A stretch of DNA of 64,000 nucleotides from G965202915 sp965202915 (lineage in GTDB: Bacteria; Pseudomonadota; Gammaproteobacteria; Eutrophobiales; Eutrophobiaceae): assembly GCA_965202915.1 (NCBI GenBank), contig OZ241847.1:124001-188000 (forward strand), read 5' to 3'. The notes beneath the pieces were generated by a model that was given only the letters and a program-made list of their open reading frames with translations, made no database searches and was not told the DNA's origin. Position 1 is the stretch's first letter. Every line of letters starts with the position of its first letter. Positions 16,955 through 26,516 of the stretch are shown here, piece by piece. Both the position numbers and the translations under genes were made by a program.

Positions 16955-17548
16955 ATGAAGATTCGTTTTTATACCATACTGCTTACCCTGTTTGCATTAT
17001 CATCGCTTATTACCCCGTTGCCGGCGCCGGCCGCAATAAAATGCTGGACCAATGATGAAGGCATTAAAGAATGCGGCACCGCGGTACCGCCGGAATTTGC
17101 ACAACAGGGACACCAGGAGTTAAGCAAACAGGGCATGCTGAAAGAGGAAGTAAAACGGGTAAAAACCGAAGCGGAACTGGCGGAAGAGGTGAGACAGGCA
17201 GAAATGAAAAAACAGGATCAAATCCTGCTGGATACCTTCATCCTGGTTGAAGATATAGAATTGGCCAGGGATGATAAAATTGCCACCATTGACAGCAATA
17301 TTACACTCACCATGAAACGCAATGAGAAACTTCAACAAGACCTCGACAAACGTACCGCCAAAGCTACCGCGGCCGAAGAGTCCGGCGAACAGCCATCAGC
17401 GGCGGATCTGGATGATATAGAATCCCTGCAACGGCAAATAGAGACCAATACCGCGCATATCGACAGTAAACGCCTGGAAAAGGAGCAGCTCCGCCAGGAA
17501 TATGCCAAAAAGATGAACCGCTTCAAAGAGTTAAAAAAGCTTAACTAA
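16955..17548 (+). CDS. Periplasmic DUF4124-like coiled-coil protein
   Basis: The 197-residue protein has a signal peptide (MKIRFYTILLTLFALSSL, cleavage near PAPAA). A short N-terminal domain, AIKCWTNDEGIKECGTAVPPE, resembles DUF4124 with two cysteines. The rest (about 60-197) is a highly charged Lys/Glu/Gln-rich coiled coil. It is probably periplasmic; the function is unknown. GGAGGAAATT precedes the ATG as a strong ribosome binding site. It lies between pyrE and tRNA-Arg, and the tRNA promoter overlaps its 3' end. Confidence 0.8.
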   Translation: MKIRFYTILLTLFALSSLITPLPAPAAIKCWTNDEGIKECGTAVPPEFAQQGHQELSKQGMLKEEVKRVKTEAELAEEVRQAEMKKQDQILLDTFILVEDIELARDDKIATIDSNITLTMKRNEKLQQDLDKRTAKATAAEESGEQPSAADLDDIESLQRQIETNTAHIDSKRLEKEQLRQEYAKKMNRFKELKKLN

Positions 17549-17568
17549 GGGATAAATATTGATACAAT
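17541..17568 (+). promoter_or_regulatory. Likely sigma70 promoter for tRNA-Arg
   Basis: TTAACT (17541-17546), a 16-base spacer and TACAAT (17563-17568) with an upstream TG (extended -10) sit about 48 bases before the tRNA. The -35 overlaps the stop of the upstream gene. Confidence 0.45.
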
Positions 17569-17615
17569 AGCATGCGCCGACAACGGCCGCGAAGGATTAA
17601 ACCAAATACCGTCAA

Positions 17616-17692
17616 GCGCCCTTAGCTCAGTCGGATAGAGCGTTGGCCTCCGAAGCCAAAGGTCAGAGGTTCGAATCCCCTAGGGCGCGCCA
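17616..17692 (+). tRNA. tRNA-Arg (anticodon CCG)
   Basis: This is a 77-base cloverleaf with encoded CCA. The acceptor GCGCCCT pairs with AGGGCGC, and the D-arm is AGCTCAGTCGGATAGAGC. The anticodon stem TTGGC/GCCAA encloses loop CTCCGAA, giving anticodon CCG at 17650-17652. The T-arm contains GGTTCGAATCCC. It reads CGG arginine codons, which are frequent in this window. Confidence 0.96.
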
Positions 17693-17743
17693 GATTTACC
17701 GGCGCAACGACGTCGCACCAGACTCCCCATTGTATCGGGCACG

Positions 17744-19225
17744 CTATATCAGCTCTTCATTACACAATAAATTTAAGGTATAGCGCACCCCAAAGCCGGT
17801 GGTATCGGTGGGGATATGTGCCAGGCCGCCTTTACAATTGCCGCTCGCCAGATCCATATGTATCCAGGCTGTTTTGTGTTTAACAAAACGCTGTAAAAAT
17901 CGCGCGGCTACAATATGATCCGCATTATTCTCGCGAGAACATTGTTTTATATCGGCAATATCGCTTTCAATCAAGCTGTCAAAATCCTCATCCAGCGGAA
18001 ACGGCCAGACCCGCTCCCCGCAATGTTGACCGGCGTCAATCAGCGACGTCATCCATGCCTGTCTATTGGTGAACACCCCGCTGTACGCGGTGCCCAGCGC
18101 GTTCACGCAAGCACCGGTTAAGGTGGCGAAGTCGATGATCAATTTCGGTTTTTGTCCGGATGCCAATGCCAGCGTGTCAGCCAGAACCATGCGCCCCTCC
18201 GCGTCGGTATGCACTATCTCAATGGTGGTGCCATCACAGGCCGTGACCACGTCATTGGGTTTATAGGCCTTTGGTCCAATATGATTCATCGCCAATGCCA
18301 GCCAACACTCGACCGGCCGCTCATAAGCCAGTTCCGTCAGCGCCGATAATATTCCCAGCGCAACCGCGCTGCCCTGCATATCTTCATGCATGCCAAACAT
18401 ATAACTGGCCGGTTTCAGATTAGTGCCGCCGGTGTCATAACAGATCCCTTTACCCACCAATGCGATCTTCGGTTTGGATTTGCCCCGGGCCGGCGTGTAC
18501 CGCAACCGCACTATGCCGGCGTCATCGGTCGGACTGCCCTGCGCCACCGCCAGGAATGCGCCGGCCTTCTTACGCTTGAGCGCCTGGGTATTATAAAATT
18601 CAAATTTCCATTTGTGCCGTCGTGCGAGTTGCCTGATTTTGGTCAGATAATCCGCGGGCCTCAGCATATTGGCCGGCAACATACTTAAACTGCGGGCCAA
18701 TGCGTTACCCCTGGCCTCGGCGAAAACAGTCCGGAAACGATCCCTGGAGCGCACCCCAAACAGCGCCAGTTTAGTCAACCTGCTTGTCTTTGGCTTGACG
18801 CTTTTGAACTGCGGCATATCGATATGTGCCGCCAACGTCGCAATCATAACCGTCTCAGCGACCCGCTCGGCATTATCCCGCTCAAAACCGCCGACGATGA
18901 TCCCCAGCCGTTTGGGCCGAAACGGATCATGTACCGCAACCAATTTGCGCGCCAGAGTTAATAATTCAAAACTGGACAGTGACGGTTTAATACAGGCATA
19001 AGCCACGCGGCCCGCCGGCTCGGTTGGCAAATCCAGAGTGATCGGCCGCGTATCCGGCTTGTCAGACCCCAATTGCCTGCGACGGGACAGGAGTTGTTCA
19101 CCATACGGCACACCGGCAAACGGTTGCGGTACATCATCGGCAAACACCATGATCCAGAATGAAATCGCGCTAAGCTGTTTGTCATTGGGTAATCCACTAT
19201 CCTGCACTAACTTTATATTCATCAC
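17744..19225 (-). CDS. M17 leucyl aminopeptidase family protein
   Basis: The 493-residue cytosolic metallopeptidase has a divergent N-terminal domain and a conserved C-terminal M17 domain. GKGICYDTGGTNLKP carries the first metal and catalytic residues (about 255-269), followed by MHEDMQGSAVALG, PNDVVTACDGTTIE, HTDAEGRMVLADTLALA and IDFATLTGACVNALG. All expected Lys, Asp and Glu ligands are present, so it should be active in releasing N-terminal residues from peptides. The N-terminal half differs from classic PepA, so substrate preference is open. It stands alone, convergent with the tRNA and divergent from aceE. Confidence 0.92.
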   Translation of the reverse strand: MMNIKLVQDSGLPNDKQLSAISFWIMVFADDVPQPFAGVPYGEQLLSRRRQLGSDKPDTRPITLDLPTEPAGRVAYACIKPSLSSFELLTLARKLVAVHDPFRPKRLGIIVGGFERDNAERVAETVMIATLAAHIDMPQFKSVKPKTSRLTKLALFGVRSRDRFRTVFAEARGNALARSLSMLPANMLRPADYLTKIRQLARRHKWKFEFYNTQALKRKKAGAFLAVAQGSPTDDAGIVRLRYTPARGKSKPKIALVGKGICYDTGGTNLKPASYMFGMHEDMQGSAVALGILSALTELAYERPVECWLALAMNHIGPKAYKPNDVVTACDGTTIEIVHTDAEGRMVLADTLALASGQKPKLIIDFATLTGACVNALGTAYSGVFTNRQAWMTSLIDAGQHCGERVWPFPLDEDFDSLIESDIADIKQCSRENNADHIVAARFLQRFVKHKTAWIHMDLASGNCKGGLAHIPTDTTGFGVRYTLNLLCNEELI

Positions 19226-19340
19226 ATTATCTCATTATAATAAACTGGCAGTTTTGCCAAATATAAGCTAATCTAAATTAATGACCAGACGCCATAAGCC
19301 AGTATCTTAACCCGATAAAAGCAAATGAACCCCAAAATTT

Positions 19341-19349
19341 TGATACAAT
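19341..19349 (+). promoter_or_regulatory. Candidate extended -10 promoter for aceE
   Basis: TGATACAAT (TG at 19341-19342, TACAAT at 19344-19349) lies about 30 bases before the aceE ATG, giving a leader of about 23 bases. No good -35 is visible, as is common for extended -10 promoters. Confidence 0.35.
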
Positions 19350-19378
19350 TCTGGCACAACTGAGAAACTCATATTAAC

Positions 19379-22036
19379 ATGCCGGCTCAAGACAAAGACA
19401 TAGACCCGCAGGAAACCCGTGAATGGTTGGCGGCGCTGGAATACCTGCTCGAACATGAAGGCCTGGAACGCGGCCATTACCTGCTCGAGCACTTGATCGC
19501 CAGGGCCCGCACCTACGGCACCTATCTGCCGTATTCCGCCACCACCGCGTACTTAAATACCATCCCGCCGGACAAGGAACAAAAATCGCCCGGCAACCAC
19601 AATATAGAATGGCGGATTCGCTCGCTGGTCCGCTGGAATGCATTGGCGATGGTCGTCAAGGCCAACCGTATCAGCGGTGAACTTGGCGGACATATTGCCA
19701 GTTTTGCCTCCTCCGCCACCCTGTATGACGTCGGCTTTAACCACTTCTTTCGCGCCCCCGATAAAGATCAACAGGGCGACTTACTGCTGGTCCAGGGACA
19801 TTCCGCCCCCGGCATTTACGCCCGCGCGTTTCTCATCGGTCACATCACCGAGCAACAGTTACACCATTTTCGCCAGGAAGTTGACGGCAAGGGCCTATCC
19901 TCCTACCCGCATCCCTGGCTGATGCCGGACTATTGGCAATTTCCCACGGTATCGATGGGACTGGGGCCGTTAATGGCCATCTATCAGGCACGCTTCATGC
20001 GCTACATGGAAAATCGCGGCCTGATGAAGGACACCCGCCGCAAGGTCTGGGCGTTTATAGGGGACGGTGAAATGGATGAACCGGAATCACTGGGGGCGAT
20101 TGGTCTCGCCGCCCGCGAAAAACTCGATAATCTGATCTTCGTGATCAATTGCAACCTCCAGCGTCTGGACGGACCGGTGCGCGGCAATGGTAAGATCATC
20201 CAGGAACTGGAAGGGGTATTTCGCGGCGCCGGCTGGAACGTCATCAAGGTTATCTGGGGTTCTTACTGGGACCCACTGCTGGCAAAAGACCCCGGCGGCC
20301 TGCTGCAAAAACGCATGGAAGAATGCGTTGACGGCGACTATCAGGCCTATAAGGCAAAAGACGGCGCCTATGTACGCGAACATTTCTTTGGCGAATACCC
20401 GGAGCTCAAAGAGCTGGTTTCAAACATGTCGGATCAGGATATCTGGCGTCTCAACCGCGGCGGTCATGATCCGCATAAGGTCTATGCCGCCTATGCCGAG
20501 GCGGTCAAACATACCGGCCAGCCGACCGTGATCCTGGCAAAAACCGTCAAAGGGTACGGCATGGGCGAGGCCGGCGAGGGACAAAACATCACCCATCAAC
20601 AAAAGAAGATGGGCGAACAGGCGCTCAAGGCGTTCCGCGACCGATTTAACATACCGATCACCGACGCCGAAATCGCCGATGCGCCCTTTTACCGGCCGGC
20701 TGAAGACAGTGAAGAGATTCAATATATGCGCTCGCGCCGCAAACAACTGGGCGGCTATTTTTTTGGCAAGCGCAAGCCGGCGCCGCAACTGGCCATCCCC
20801 GATATCAACCTGCACCGGGCGCTGCTGGCCGGCAGCGGCAAACGCGAGCTCTCGCAAACCATGGCCTTTGTCAGGATATTAAACACCCTGATGAAAGACA
20901 AACAACTGGGAAAACATATTGTGCCGATAGTGCCGGATGAAGCCCGCACGTTTGGCATGGAGGGCATGTTTCGCCAATACGGTATTTATTCCGCGGTGGG
21001 GCAGCTTTATGAACCGGTCGATTCCGGTCAGGTCATGTATTACAAGGAAGACATTAAAGGTCAGATACTGCAGGAAGGGATCAATGAAGCCGGCGCCTAT
21101 TCATCCTGGATCGCCGCCGCCACCGCCTATCGCAACCATGGGATGCAGATGATCCCGTTTTACATCTATTACTCCATGTTTGGCTTTCAACGAGTGGGCG
21201 ACTTGGCCTGGGCTTCGGGTGACATGCGTTCACGCGGCTTTTTACTCGGAGGCACCGCGGGCCGAACCACCCTCGCCGGTGAAGGATTGCAGCATCAGGA
21301 TGGGCACAGCCACGTACTCGCGTCCACCATTCCAAATTGCATTGCCTATGATCCCACGTTTGCCTATGAATTGGTGACCATAATCCAAAACGGCTTAAAA
21401 CGCATGTACCAGAATAACGAGGACGTTTTTTACTACATCACCGTGATGAACGAAAACTATCCGCATCCGCCGATGCCTGAGGGCGTCGAAGCCGGCATAC
21501 TCAAAGGCATGTATCTGCTTAAAAAAAGCCGGCGCAAAAAATTAAAAGTGCGTCTTCTCGGTTCCGGCGCGATACTGCGCGAAGTCATTGCCGCGGCGGA
21601 ATTACTGGAACAGGACTTCGGCGTGGCGGCTGAAATCTGGAGCGTCACCAGCTTTAATGAATTAAGACGCGAAGGTCTGGATATAAGCCGTTGGAACAAT
21701 CTCCATCCCGATAAAAAACCCAAAACCAGTTACGTCGCATCGGTCCTCAAAGAGGCCGATATTCCGGTAGTCGCGGCCACCGATTATATGAAGATCTATG
21801 CCGATCAGATCCGGGAATTTATCCCGGCAAGATACACCGTGCTCGGTACCGACGGCTATGGCCGCAGTGACACCCGCGCCCGGTTGCGTAAATTTTTTGA
21901 AGTGAATCGCTATCATGTCGTCGTGGCCGGACTCAATTTGCTGCGCCAGGAAGGCAAAATACCGGCATCCAAGGTGGCGGCGGCGATGAACAAATACAAC
22001 ATCGATCCCGACAAACCCAATCCGGTAACGGTGTGA
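19379..22036 (+). CDS. aceE: Pyruvate dehydrogenase E1 component (homodimeric)
   Basis: AceE decarboxylates pyruvate with thiamine diphosphate and passes the hydroxyethyl group to lipoyl-E2. The 885-residue protein is full length for the AceE type. It has NTIPPDKEQ, the substrate-site GHSAPGIYARAF, the ThDP motif GDGEMDEPESLGAI (about 223) ending near NCNLQRLDGPVRGNGKI, TVKGYGMGEAGEGQN, and the E1 C-terminal transketolase segments RTTLAGEGLQHQDGHS and LGTDGYGRSDTRARLRKFFEV. It is followed 7 bases later by the E2 gene. The E3 gene is not in the window. Confidence 0.98.
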   Translation: MPAQDKDIDPQETREWLAALEYLLEHEGLERGHYLLEHLIARARTYGTYLPYSATTAYLNTIPPDKEQKSPGNHNIEWRIRSLVRWNALAMVVKANRISGELGGHIASFASSATLYDVGFNHFFRAPDKDQQGDLLLVQGHSAPGIYARAFLIGHITEQQLHHFRQEVDGKGLSSYPHPWLMPDYWQFPTVSMGLGPLMAIYQARFMRYMENRGLMKDTRRKVWAFIGDGEMDEPESLGAIGLAAREKLDNLIFVINCNLQRLDGPVRGNGKIIQELEGVFRGAGWNVIKVIWGSYWDPLLAKDPGGLLQKRMEECVDGDYQAYKAKDGAYVREHFFGEYPELKELVSNMSDQDIWRLNRGGHDPHKVYAAYAEAVKHTGQPTVILAKTVKGYGMGEAGEGQNITHQQKKMGEQALKAFRDRFNIPITDAEIADAPFYRPAEDSEEIQYMRSRRKQLGGYFFGKRKPAPQLAIPDINLHRALLAGSGKRELSQTMAFVRILNTLMKDKQLGKHIVPIVPDEARTFGMEGMFRQYGIYSAVGQLYEPVDSGQVMYYKEDIKGQILQEGINEAGAYSSWIAAATAYRNHGMQMIPFYIYYSMFGFQRVGDLAWASGDMRSRGFLLGGTAGRTTLAGEGLQHQDGHSHVLASTIPNCIAYDPTFAYELVTIIQNGLKRMYQNNEDVFYYITVMNENYPHPPMPEGVEAGILKGMYLLKKSRRKKLKVRLLGSGAILREVIAAAELLEQDFGVAAEIWSVTSFNELRREGLDISRWNNLHPDKKPKTSYVASVLKEADIPVVAATDYMKIYADQIREFIPARYTVLGTDGYGRSDTRARLRKFFEVNRYHVVVAGLNLLRQEGKIPASKVAAAMNKYNIDPDKPNPVTV

Positions 22037-22043
22037 TATACAG

Positions 22044-23369
22044 GTGACTAAGGAAAAACAGGTATTGCTGCCGGATATAGGCGATTTCGACACCGTCGAT
22101 ATCATTGAAATTGCCGTTAAAGCCGGTGACCCGGTCGCGAAGGAAGACACCCTGATCACCCTGGAAAGCGACAAGGCGACCATGGACATTCCCAGTCCTT
22201 ATTCCGGCACGGTGCGGGACATAGCCGTCAAGGTTGGAGACAAGATCTCCGAAGGCGGGCTGATCGCCACCATAGAAGAAACAGCCGGCGAGGCCGTCGC
22301 CGAACCCGCCCAGGCCCCCGCGCCGCCGGCCCAAGACCCGCAATCGAAGGCCCCGGCGGCGCCCCCCCCCGTCGATACTGTTATCGAAGCGCCCGTTATC
22401 GAAGCACCCATTGCCGAGCCCAAACCGGCGCCTGAGGCGGCCACCCCTGCGGTCGACACTGGCAGCCCAAAACAAGTGTATGCCGGCCCATCGGTGCGGC
22501 GGTTTGCCCGTGAACTGGGCGTCGAGCTCAGCCTGATTAAAGGTTCCGGCCGCAAGGGCAGGATCCTCAAGGAAGACGTTAAAGCATTTACCAAAAGCAC
22601 ATTATCCGGCAATAAACCCGCCGGCGGTTTTACCCTGCCGGAAATGGCACCGGTCGATTTTGCCAAATTTGGTACAGTCGAGACCAGACCGCTTGGTCGG
22701 ATCAAACGGCTTGGCGGTCAAAACCTGCAACGAAACTGGATCACCATCCCCAGCGTGACTCAGTTTGATGAAGCCGATATCACCGATCTGGAGGAATTCA
22801 GGAAGTCCAACATCGAGGCCGCAAGCCAACAGGGGATCAAACTGACGTTGCTTGCCTTCCTGGTTAAGGCGGTCGTCAATGCACTGCAACAATACCCGGT
22901 ATTCAATTCCTCGCTCTCCGCCGATGGCGAGAATATTATCGTAAAAAAATATTTCCATATCGGCGTTGCCGTCAACACCGATAACGGATTGATGGTGCCG
23001 GTGATAAAAGACGCCGATAAAAAGGGATTATTTGATATCGCCAGACAAATCAGCGTGCTCAGCGATCAAGCCCGCCGGGGCAACGTCGCCCCCAAGACCC
23101 TACAGGGCGGCTGCTTTACCATTTCCAGTCTGGGCGGCATAGGCGGCCTGCATTTTACCCCGATAATCAACGCCCCGGAAGTTGCAATACTCGGGGTTTC
23201 ACGGGCGCAGATCAAACCGGTTTATCAACAAACCGGCGAATTCACGCCCAGGCTGATCATGCCGTTTGCACTTTCCTATGACCACAGGGTCATAGACGGC
23301 GTCGCCGGCGCCCGGTTCGGCCAGTTTTTAAGTGCCGTACTTACCGACGTTCGCCGGCTGTTGTTATGA
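22044..23369 (+). CDS. aceF: Dihydrolipoamide acetyltransferase E2 of pyruvate dehydrogenase
   Basis: The 441-residue E2 has one lipoyl domain (1-80, lipoylated Lys in LESDKATMDIPSP), a long Ala/Pro/Glu linker (about 80-150), and a peripheral-subunit-binding domain (GPSVRRFARELGVELSLIKGSG, about 155-190). The C-terminal acyltransferase core has the catalytic SYDHRVIDGVAGARF. Many gammaproteobacterial AceF proteins have two or three lipoyl domains; this one has a single copy. The start is GTG 7 bases after aceE. It should form the 24-mer core of the cytoplasmic complex. Confidence 0.97.
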   Translation: MTKEKQVLLPDIGDFDTVDIIEIAVKAGDPVAKEDTLITLESDKATMDIPSPYSGTVRDIAVKVGDKISEGGLIATIEETAGEAVAEPAQAPAPPAQDPQSKAPAAPPPVDTVIEAPVIEAPIAEPKPAPEAATPAVDTGSPKQVYAGPSVRRFARELGVELSLIKGSGRKGRILKEDVKAFTKSTLSGNKPAGGFTLPEMAPVDFAKFGTVETRPLGRIKRLGGQNLQRNWITIPSVTQFDEADITDLEEFRKSNIEAASQQGIKLTLLAFLVKAVVNALQQYPVFNSSLSADGENIIVKKYFHIGVAVNTDNGLMVPVIKDADKKGLFDIARQISVLSDQARRGNVAPKTLQGGCFTISSLGGIGGLHFTPIINAPEVAILGVSRAQIKPVYQQTGEFTPRLIMPFALSYDHRVIDGVAGARFGQFLSAVLTDVRRLLL

Positions 23370-23375
23370 GTTGTG

Positions 23376-23400
23376 CCGGGACTGCAACGTCGAGTCCCGG
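23376..23400. terminator. Inverted repeat between convergent aceF and dsbA
   Basis: CCGGGACT and AGTCCCGG form a perfect 8-bp GC-rich stem with a 9-base loop in the 36-base spacer of two convergent operons. No T-tract follows on either strand, so it is a plausible but unconventional bidirectional terminator. Confidence 0.5.
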
Positions 23401-23405
23401 GCCGA

Positions 23406-24011
23406 TCATTGATTCTGCAACAGGGCCCTTTCCCGGTCGATAAGCCTGTTCATCACCGTCACTACATTGGCCAAAGAGCCGGCGTCATTGCCGCTGGTTA
23501 AATACCTGCCATTAATGATCACCGAGGGCACGCCGGCTATTTTATAGCGCTGACCCAGTAAAAACGCCTGTTTCACCTGATCATCAACCTCTTTGGAACG
23601 ATACACCTCGGTGAACTGGCCGCCGTCCACCCCTTGCTCCTGGAAAAATGCTTTTAAAGCCCGCTCATCATCGAGTTTTCTTCTTTGCTGGTGGATCGCA
23701 TCAAACAAAGGTCGATGAATCCGGTCGAACACGTTCAATGCCCGGGCGGTATAAAACGCCTTCGCATGAGCTATCCAATTCTTATTGAATATCCCCGGCA
23801 TACGTCGAAATTCGACGTCTTGCGGCTGAGTCTCCAGCCATTTTTCAAGATGCGGTTCAAAATCATAACAATGCGGACAACCGTACCAGAACACCTCGAT
23901 CACCTCTATCCGGTCACCGGTTTGGGTCGGTTGTGGCGGCGTGATCTCGCGGTGATCCTGAGCCGCCACCGTGCCGGCAAACAACAATAACGCCAGTATA
24001 TTTTTCAGCAT
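23406..24011 (-). CDS. dsbA: Periplasmic thiol:disulfide interchange protein DsbA
   Basis: DsbA introduces disulfides into periplasmic proteins. The 201-residue protein has a signal peptide (MLKNILALLLFAGTVAA), the thioredoxin-fold active site FWYGCPHCYDFEP with CPHC (about residues 49-52), an alpha-helical insertion and the cis-proline loop IAGVPSVIING (about 160). The ATG overlaps the cytochrome c4 stop by one base (TGATG), the common cyt c4-dsbA pairing of gammaproteobacteria. Confidence 0.96.
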   Translation of the reverse strand: MLKNILALLLFAGTVAAQDHREITPPQPTQTGDRIEVIEVFWYGCPHCYDFEPHLEKWLETQPQDVEFRRMPGIFNKNWIAHAKAFYTARALNVFDRIHRPLFDAIHQQRRKLDDERALKAFFQEQGVDGGQFTEVYRSKEVDDQVKQAFLLGQRYKIAGVPSVIINGRYLTSGNDAGSLANVVTVMNRLIDRERALLQNQ

Positions 24012-24652
24012 CAGCGTGTCCGCGGTGCCGTTACGGCCCGCAGTCCCTGCATATATTCAGCCACCGACTCCATCTGGGCGTTGCTCATCCGCGCCGCGAT
24101 GTAACGCATCACCGAATTATCGTCATTATCACGTTGCTCGAGTTTAAAGGCCTGTAATTGAGTCACCGCATAGGCCGCGTATTGCCCCCTCAGTGACGGA
24201 TATAAGGCCGCCGGATTACCCCTGCCGGAGGGGTTGTGACAGCCCATGCAGGCCGGCAGGCCGGCGTCTTTATCGCCGGCCCGGTAGAGCCTTTCACCCA
24301 AGCCGATCAGGGCCGAATCGGCCTCACCGAAGACTATCTTTTGAGTGCTGTAATAAGCGGCCAAATCCTCTATATCCCGATCACTCAAGCCGGCCACCAT
24401 TGCCGTCATCTGGGCATTATTGCGTTTACCGGACTTAAAATCGTACAATTGCTTGGCGGTATAGCCGGCATGTTGGCCGGCCAGTTTCGGCCATATTGGA
24501 TTAACGCTATTGCCATCGACGCCGTGACAGGCCGCACATGGCTGTGATAACTGTTCGCCCGCAACCGGATCACCATCACCGGCAAATGCGTTTGCAACCA
24601 ATAGCAGGCCCAGCAGATTACCGATAATTACAAAACTTCGGAGTTTATCCAT
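24011..24652 (-). CDS. Dihaem cytochrome c4
   Basis: The 213-residue periplasmic protein has a signal peptide (SFVIIGNLLGLLLVANAFA) and two class I cytochrome domains. These have haem motifs CAACH (about 38) and CMGCH (about 138) and matching distal segments MTAMVAGLSDRDIEDLAAYY and MRYIAARMSNAQMESVAEYM, each with an axial Met. Cytochrome c4 carries electrons from the bc1 complex to terminal oxidases. It leads the pair with dsbA. The downstream cbb3 or other oxidase partner is not in the window. Confidence 0.95.
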   Translation of the reverse strand: MDKLRSFVIIGNLLGLLLVANAFAGDGDPVAGEQLSQPCAACHGVDGNSVNPIWPKLAGQHAGYTAKQLYDFKSGKRNNAQMTAMVAGLSDRDIEDLAAYYSTQKIVFGEADSALIGLGERLYRAGDKDAGLPACMGCHNPSGRGNPAALYPSLRGQYAAYAVTQLQAFKLEQRDNDDNSVMRYIAARMSNAQMESVAEYMQGLRAVTAPRTR

Positions 24653-24679
24653 TTAATCATCACCATCATATACAACATA

Positions 24680-24913
24680 TTAACCGATCATACCATTTTG
24701 AACAAAAAACTCATGAATAATTCCATAACGTATCACTGCGGACGTATTTGATGCCATCAATTCCGAACAACGGGGTTGTATCGCGAGAGTCCGGTTTGGC
24801 ACCCTTTGGGTGCATAGCGTCAGATAGTCCAATCCTAAGTGTGGATGCTCGCCGTTGTAAATCTGCAGATAGGCTGGTAGGCGCTCATTAAAGCCATGTG
24901 TGTTTTTAATCAA
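24680..24913 (-). pseudogene. Transposase (DDE integrase) C-terminal remnant
   Basis: A 77-codon frame begins with HGFNERLPAYLQIYNGEHPH and continues LGLDYLTLCTQRVP. This matches the tail of rve/DDE transposases of the IS3 or IS481 type, where NERL...YN..RPH.gLg..TP follows the catalytic Glu. The catalytic core and terminal inverted repeats are absent and the remainder of the frame is unrelated. It is therefore a decayed fragment in the 325-base spacer between cytochrome c4 and the AmpG-like gene, marking an old insertion. Confidence 0.65.
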
Positions 24914-24977
24914 GATGGCCTATGATAGTGACGCCTGCACATTATTACTGACCATGACATGTACCCGAATACGATAA

Positions 24978-26510
24978 ATGGATAGTTGGCGAAACAGTTT
25001 CCAGGCATTTTTACACCCAAGAGTGATCACGATGTTGTTTTTTGGCTTCTCAGCGGGTGTGCCACTGTTGCTGATATTTTCCTCGCTGGGCCTGTGGCTG
25101 CGTGAGGCTGGAATCGATCGTTCAACCGTCACCTTTTTTAGTTGGGCCGCGCTCGGCTATTCTTTTAAGTTTATATGGGCGCCGATCATAGACCAGCTTC
25201 CTCTGCCCTACCTGAGCCGGCGCCTGGGCAGGAGAAGGGCCTGGATATTAACCGCTCAAATTGCGGTGATTGCCGCGATCATGCTGATGAGTTTGACCGA
25301 TCCCGCGTCGGGGACGGCGCAGTTGAGGCTAATGGCGTTGGCGGCGGTACTGCTGGGGTTTTCATCGGCCACTCAGGATATTGTGATCGATGCCTACCGG
25401 ATAGAGTCGGCCGCATCTGAATTGCAGGCGATGATGGCGTCAACCTATATTGCCGGTTATCGCATGGGTATGCTGGCGGCGGGCGCGGGCAGCCTGTACA
25501 TGGCGGGCGCGCTCGGCACTACGATGGAGGTTTATAATTACCCGGCGTGGCGGCTTACCTATGGCAGCATGGCGGTGCTGATGCTGATAGGCGTCGCCAC
25601 CACCATCATTATCGATGAACCGCAGCAAAACCGGGCGAAACAAAATAATTATTCAAACCTGACGTATATAAAATTTCTTGTGGTATTTATATTGGCCGCG
25701 GCCGGGTTTGTTCTATCATTCCAGCTTAGCGCTGAGCTGGCGGAAATTTGGAAAGACCAACTGGTGACACTGTTGAAAAACCCTGTTTTTGCGAATTTCT
25801 GGGTGGAACTGTTGCGCGTCGGTTTCGGCCTGTCGATAGCCGCCTGTGTGGTCGCTTTGTCGTTGAGGTTTGGGTGGGTGGAGCGTAACACCGTCATCGC
25901 CATTTATATCGAACCAGTGGTTGATTTTTTCCGGCGTTACGGGCTGAAACCGGCGTTATTATTATTGGCTTTGATTGGTTTATATCGGATCTCCGATATC
26001 GTGCTTGGGGTGATCGCCAATATTTTCTATCAGGACATGGGCTACAGCAAACAGGAACTGGCCTATATAGTAAAGACTTTCGGCGTGGTTATGACCATCA
26101 TGGGAGGGTTGTTGGGGGGGCTGTTGACGCTGCGCTTCGGGATCTTAAAGATTTTATTTTTAGGGGCGCTGTTGACCATTGTGACCAATTTATTGTTTAT
26201 GTTGCTTGCCATTCACGGTTATGATATCACCCTGCTGTACGTGGTTATCTCCGCCGACAATTTGTCCGCGGGCCTGGCCAGCGCCGCGTTTATTGCGTTT
26301 CTATCGCGGCTGACCAATGTTTCTTTTACCGCGATGCAGTATGCACTGTTCACCTCCCTTATGACCCTGTTGCCTAAAATCATAGGCGGCTACTCCGGCT
26401 CCATGGTCGAGAATATAGGCTATACACAATTTTTTTTGTTTGCCTCCCTGCTCGGTATTCCGGTGCTGGCGATCATTTACCTGGCCGGCAAGCATTTGAA
26501 ATTTGACTAA
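24978..26510 (+). CDS. AmpG-like major facilitator permease
   Basis: The 510-residue MFS protein has 12 or more membrane segments. The N-terminus FGFSAGVPLLLIFSSLGLWLREAGI and KFIWAPIIDQ resemble AmpG, the permease that imports anhydro-muropeptides for cell-wall recycling. The signature SSATQDIVIDAYR is the AmpG-type motif in TM4-5. It has a longer central loop (about residues 215-285) with extra hydrophobic segments. It sits 6 bases before a CYTH gene. The substrate should be treated as probable rather than proven; no ampD or nagZ is adjacent. Confidence 0.85.
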   Translation: MDSWRNSFQAFLHPRVITMLFFGFSAGVPLLLIFSSLGLWLREAGIDRSTVTFFSWAALGYSFKFIWAPIIDQLPLPYLSRRLGRRRAWILTAQIAVIAAIMLMSLTDPASGTAQLRLMALAAVLLGFSSATQDIVIDAYRIESAASELQAMMASTYIAGYRMGMLAAGAGSLYMAGALGTTMEVYNYPAWRLTYGSMAVLMLIGVATTIIIDEPQQNRAKQNNYSNLTYIKFLVVFILAAAGFVLSFQLSAELAEIWKDQLVTLLKNPVFANFWVELLRVGFGLSIAACVVALSLRFGWVERNTVIAIYIEPVVDFFRRYGLKPALLLLALIGLYRISDIVLGVIANIFYQDMGYSKQELAYIVKTFGVVMTIMGGLLGGLLTLRFGILKILFLGALLTIVTNLLFMLLAIHGYDITLLYVVISADNLSAGLASAAFIAFLSRLTNVSFTAMQYALFTSLMTLLPKIIGGYSGSMVENIGYTQFFLFASLLGIPVLAIIYLAGKHLKFD

Positions 26511-26516
26511 AGCGCA

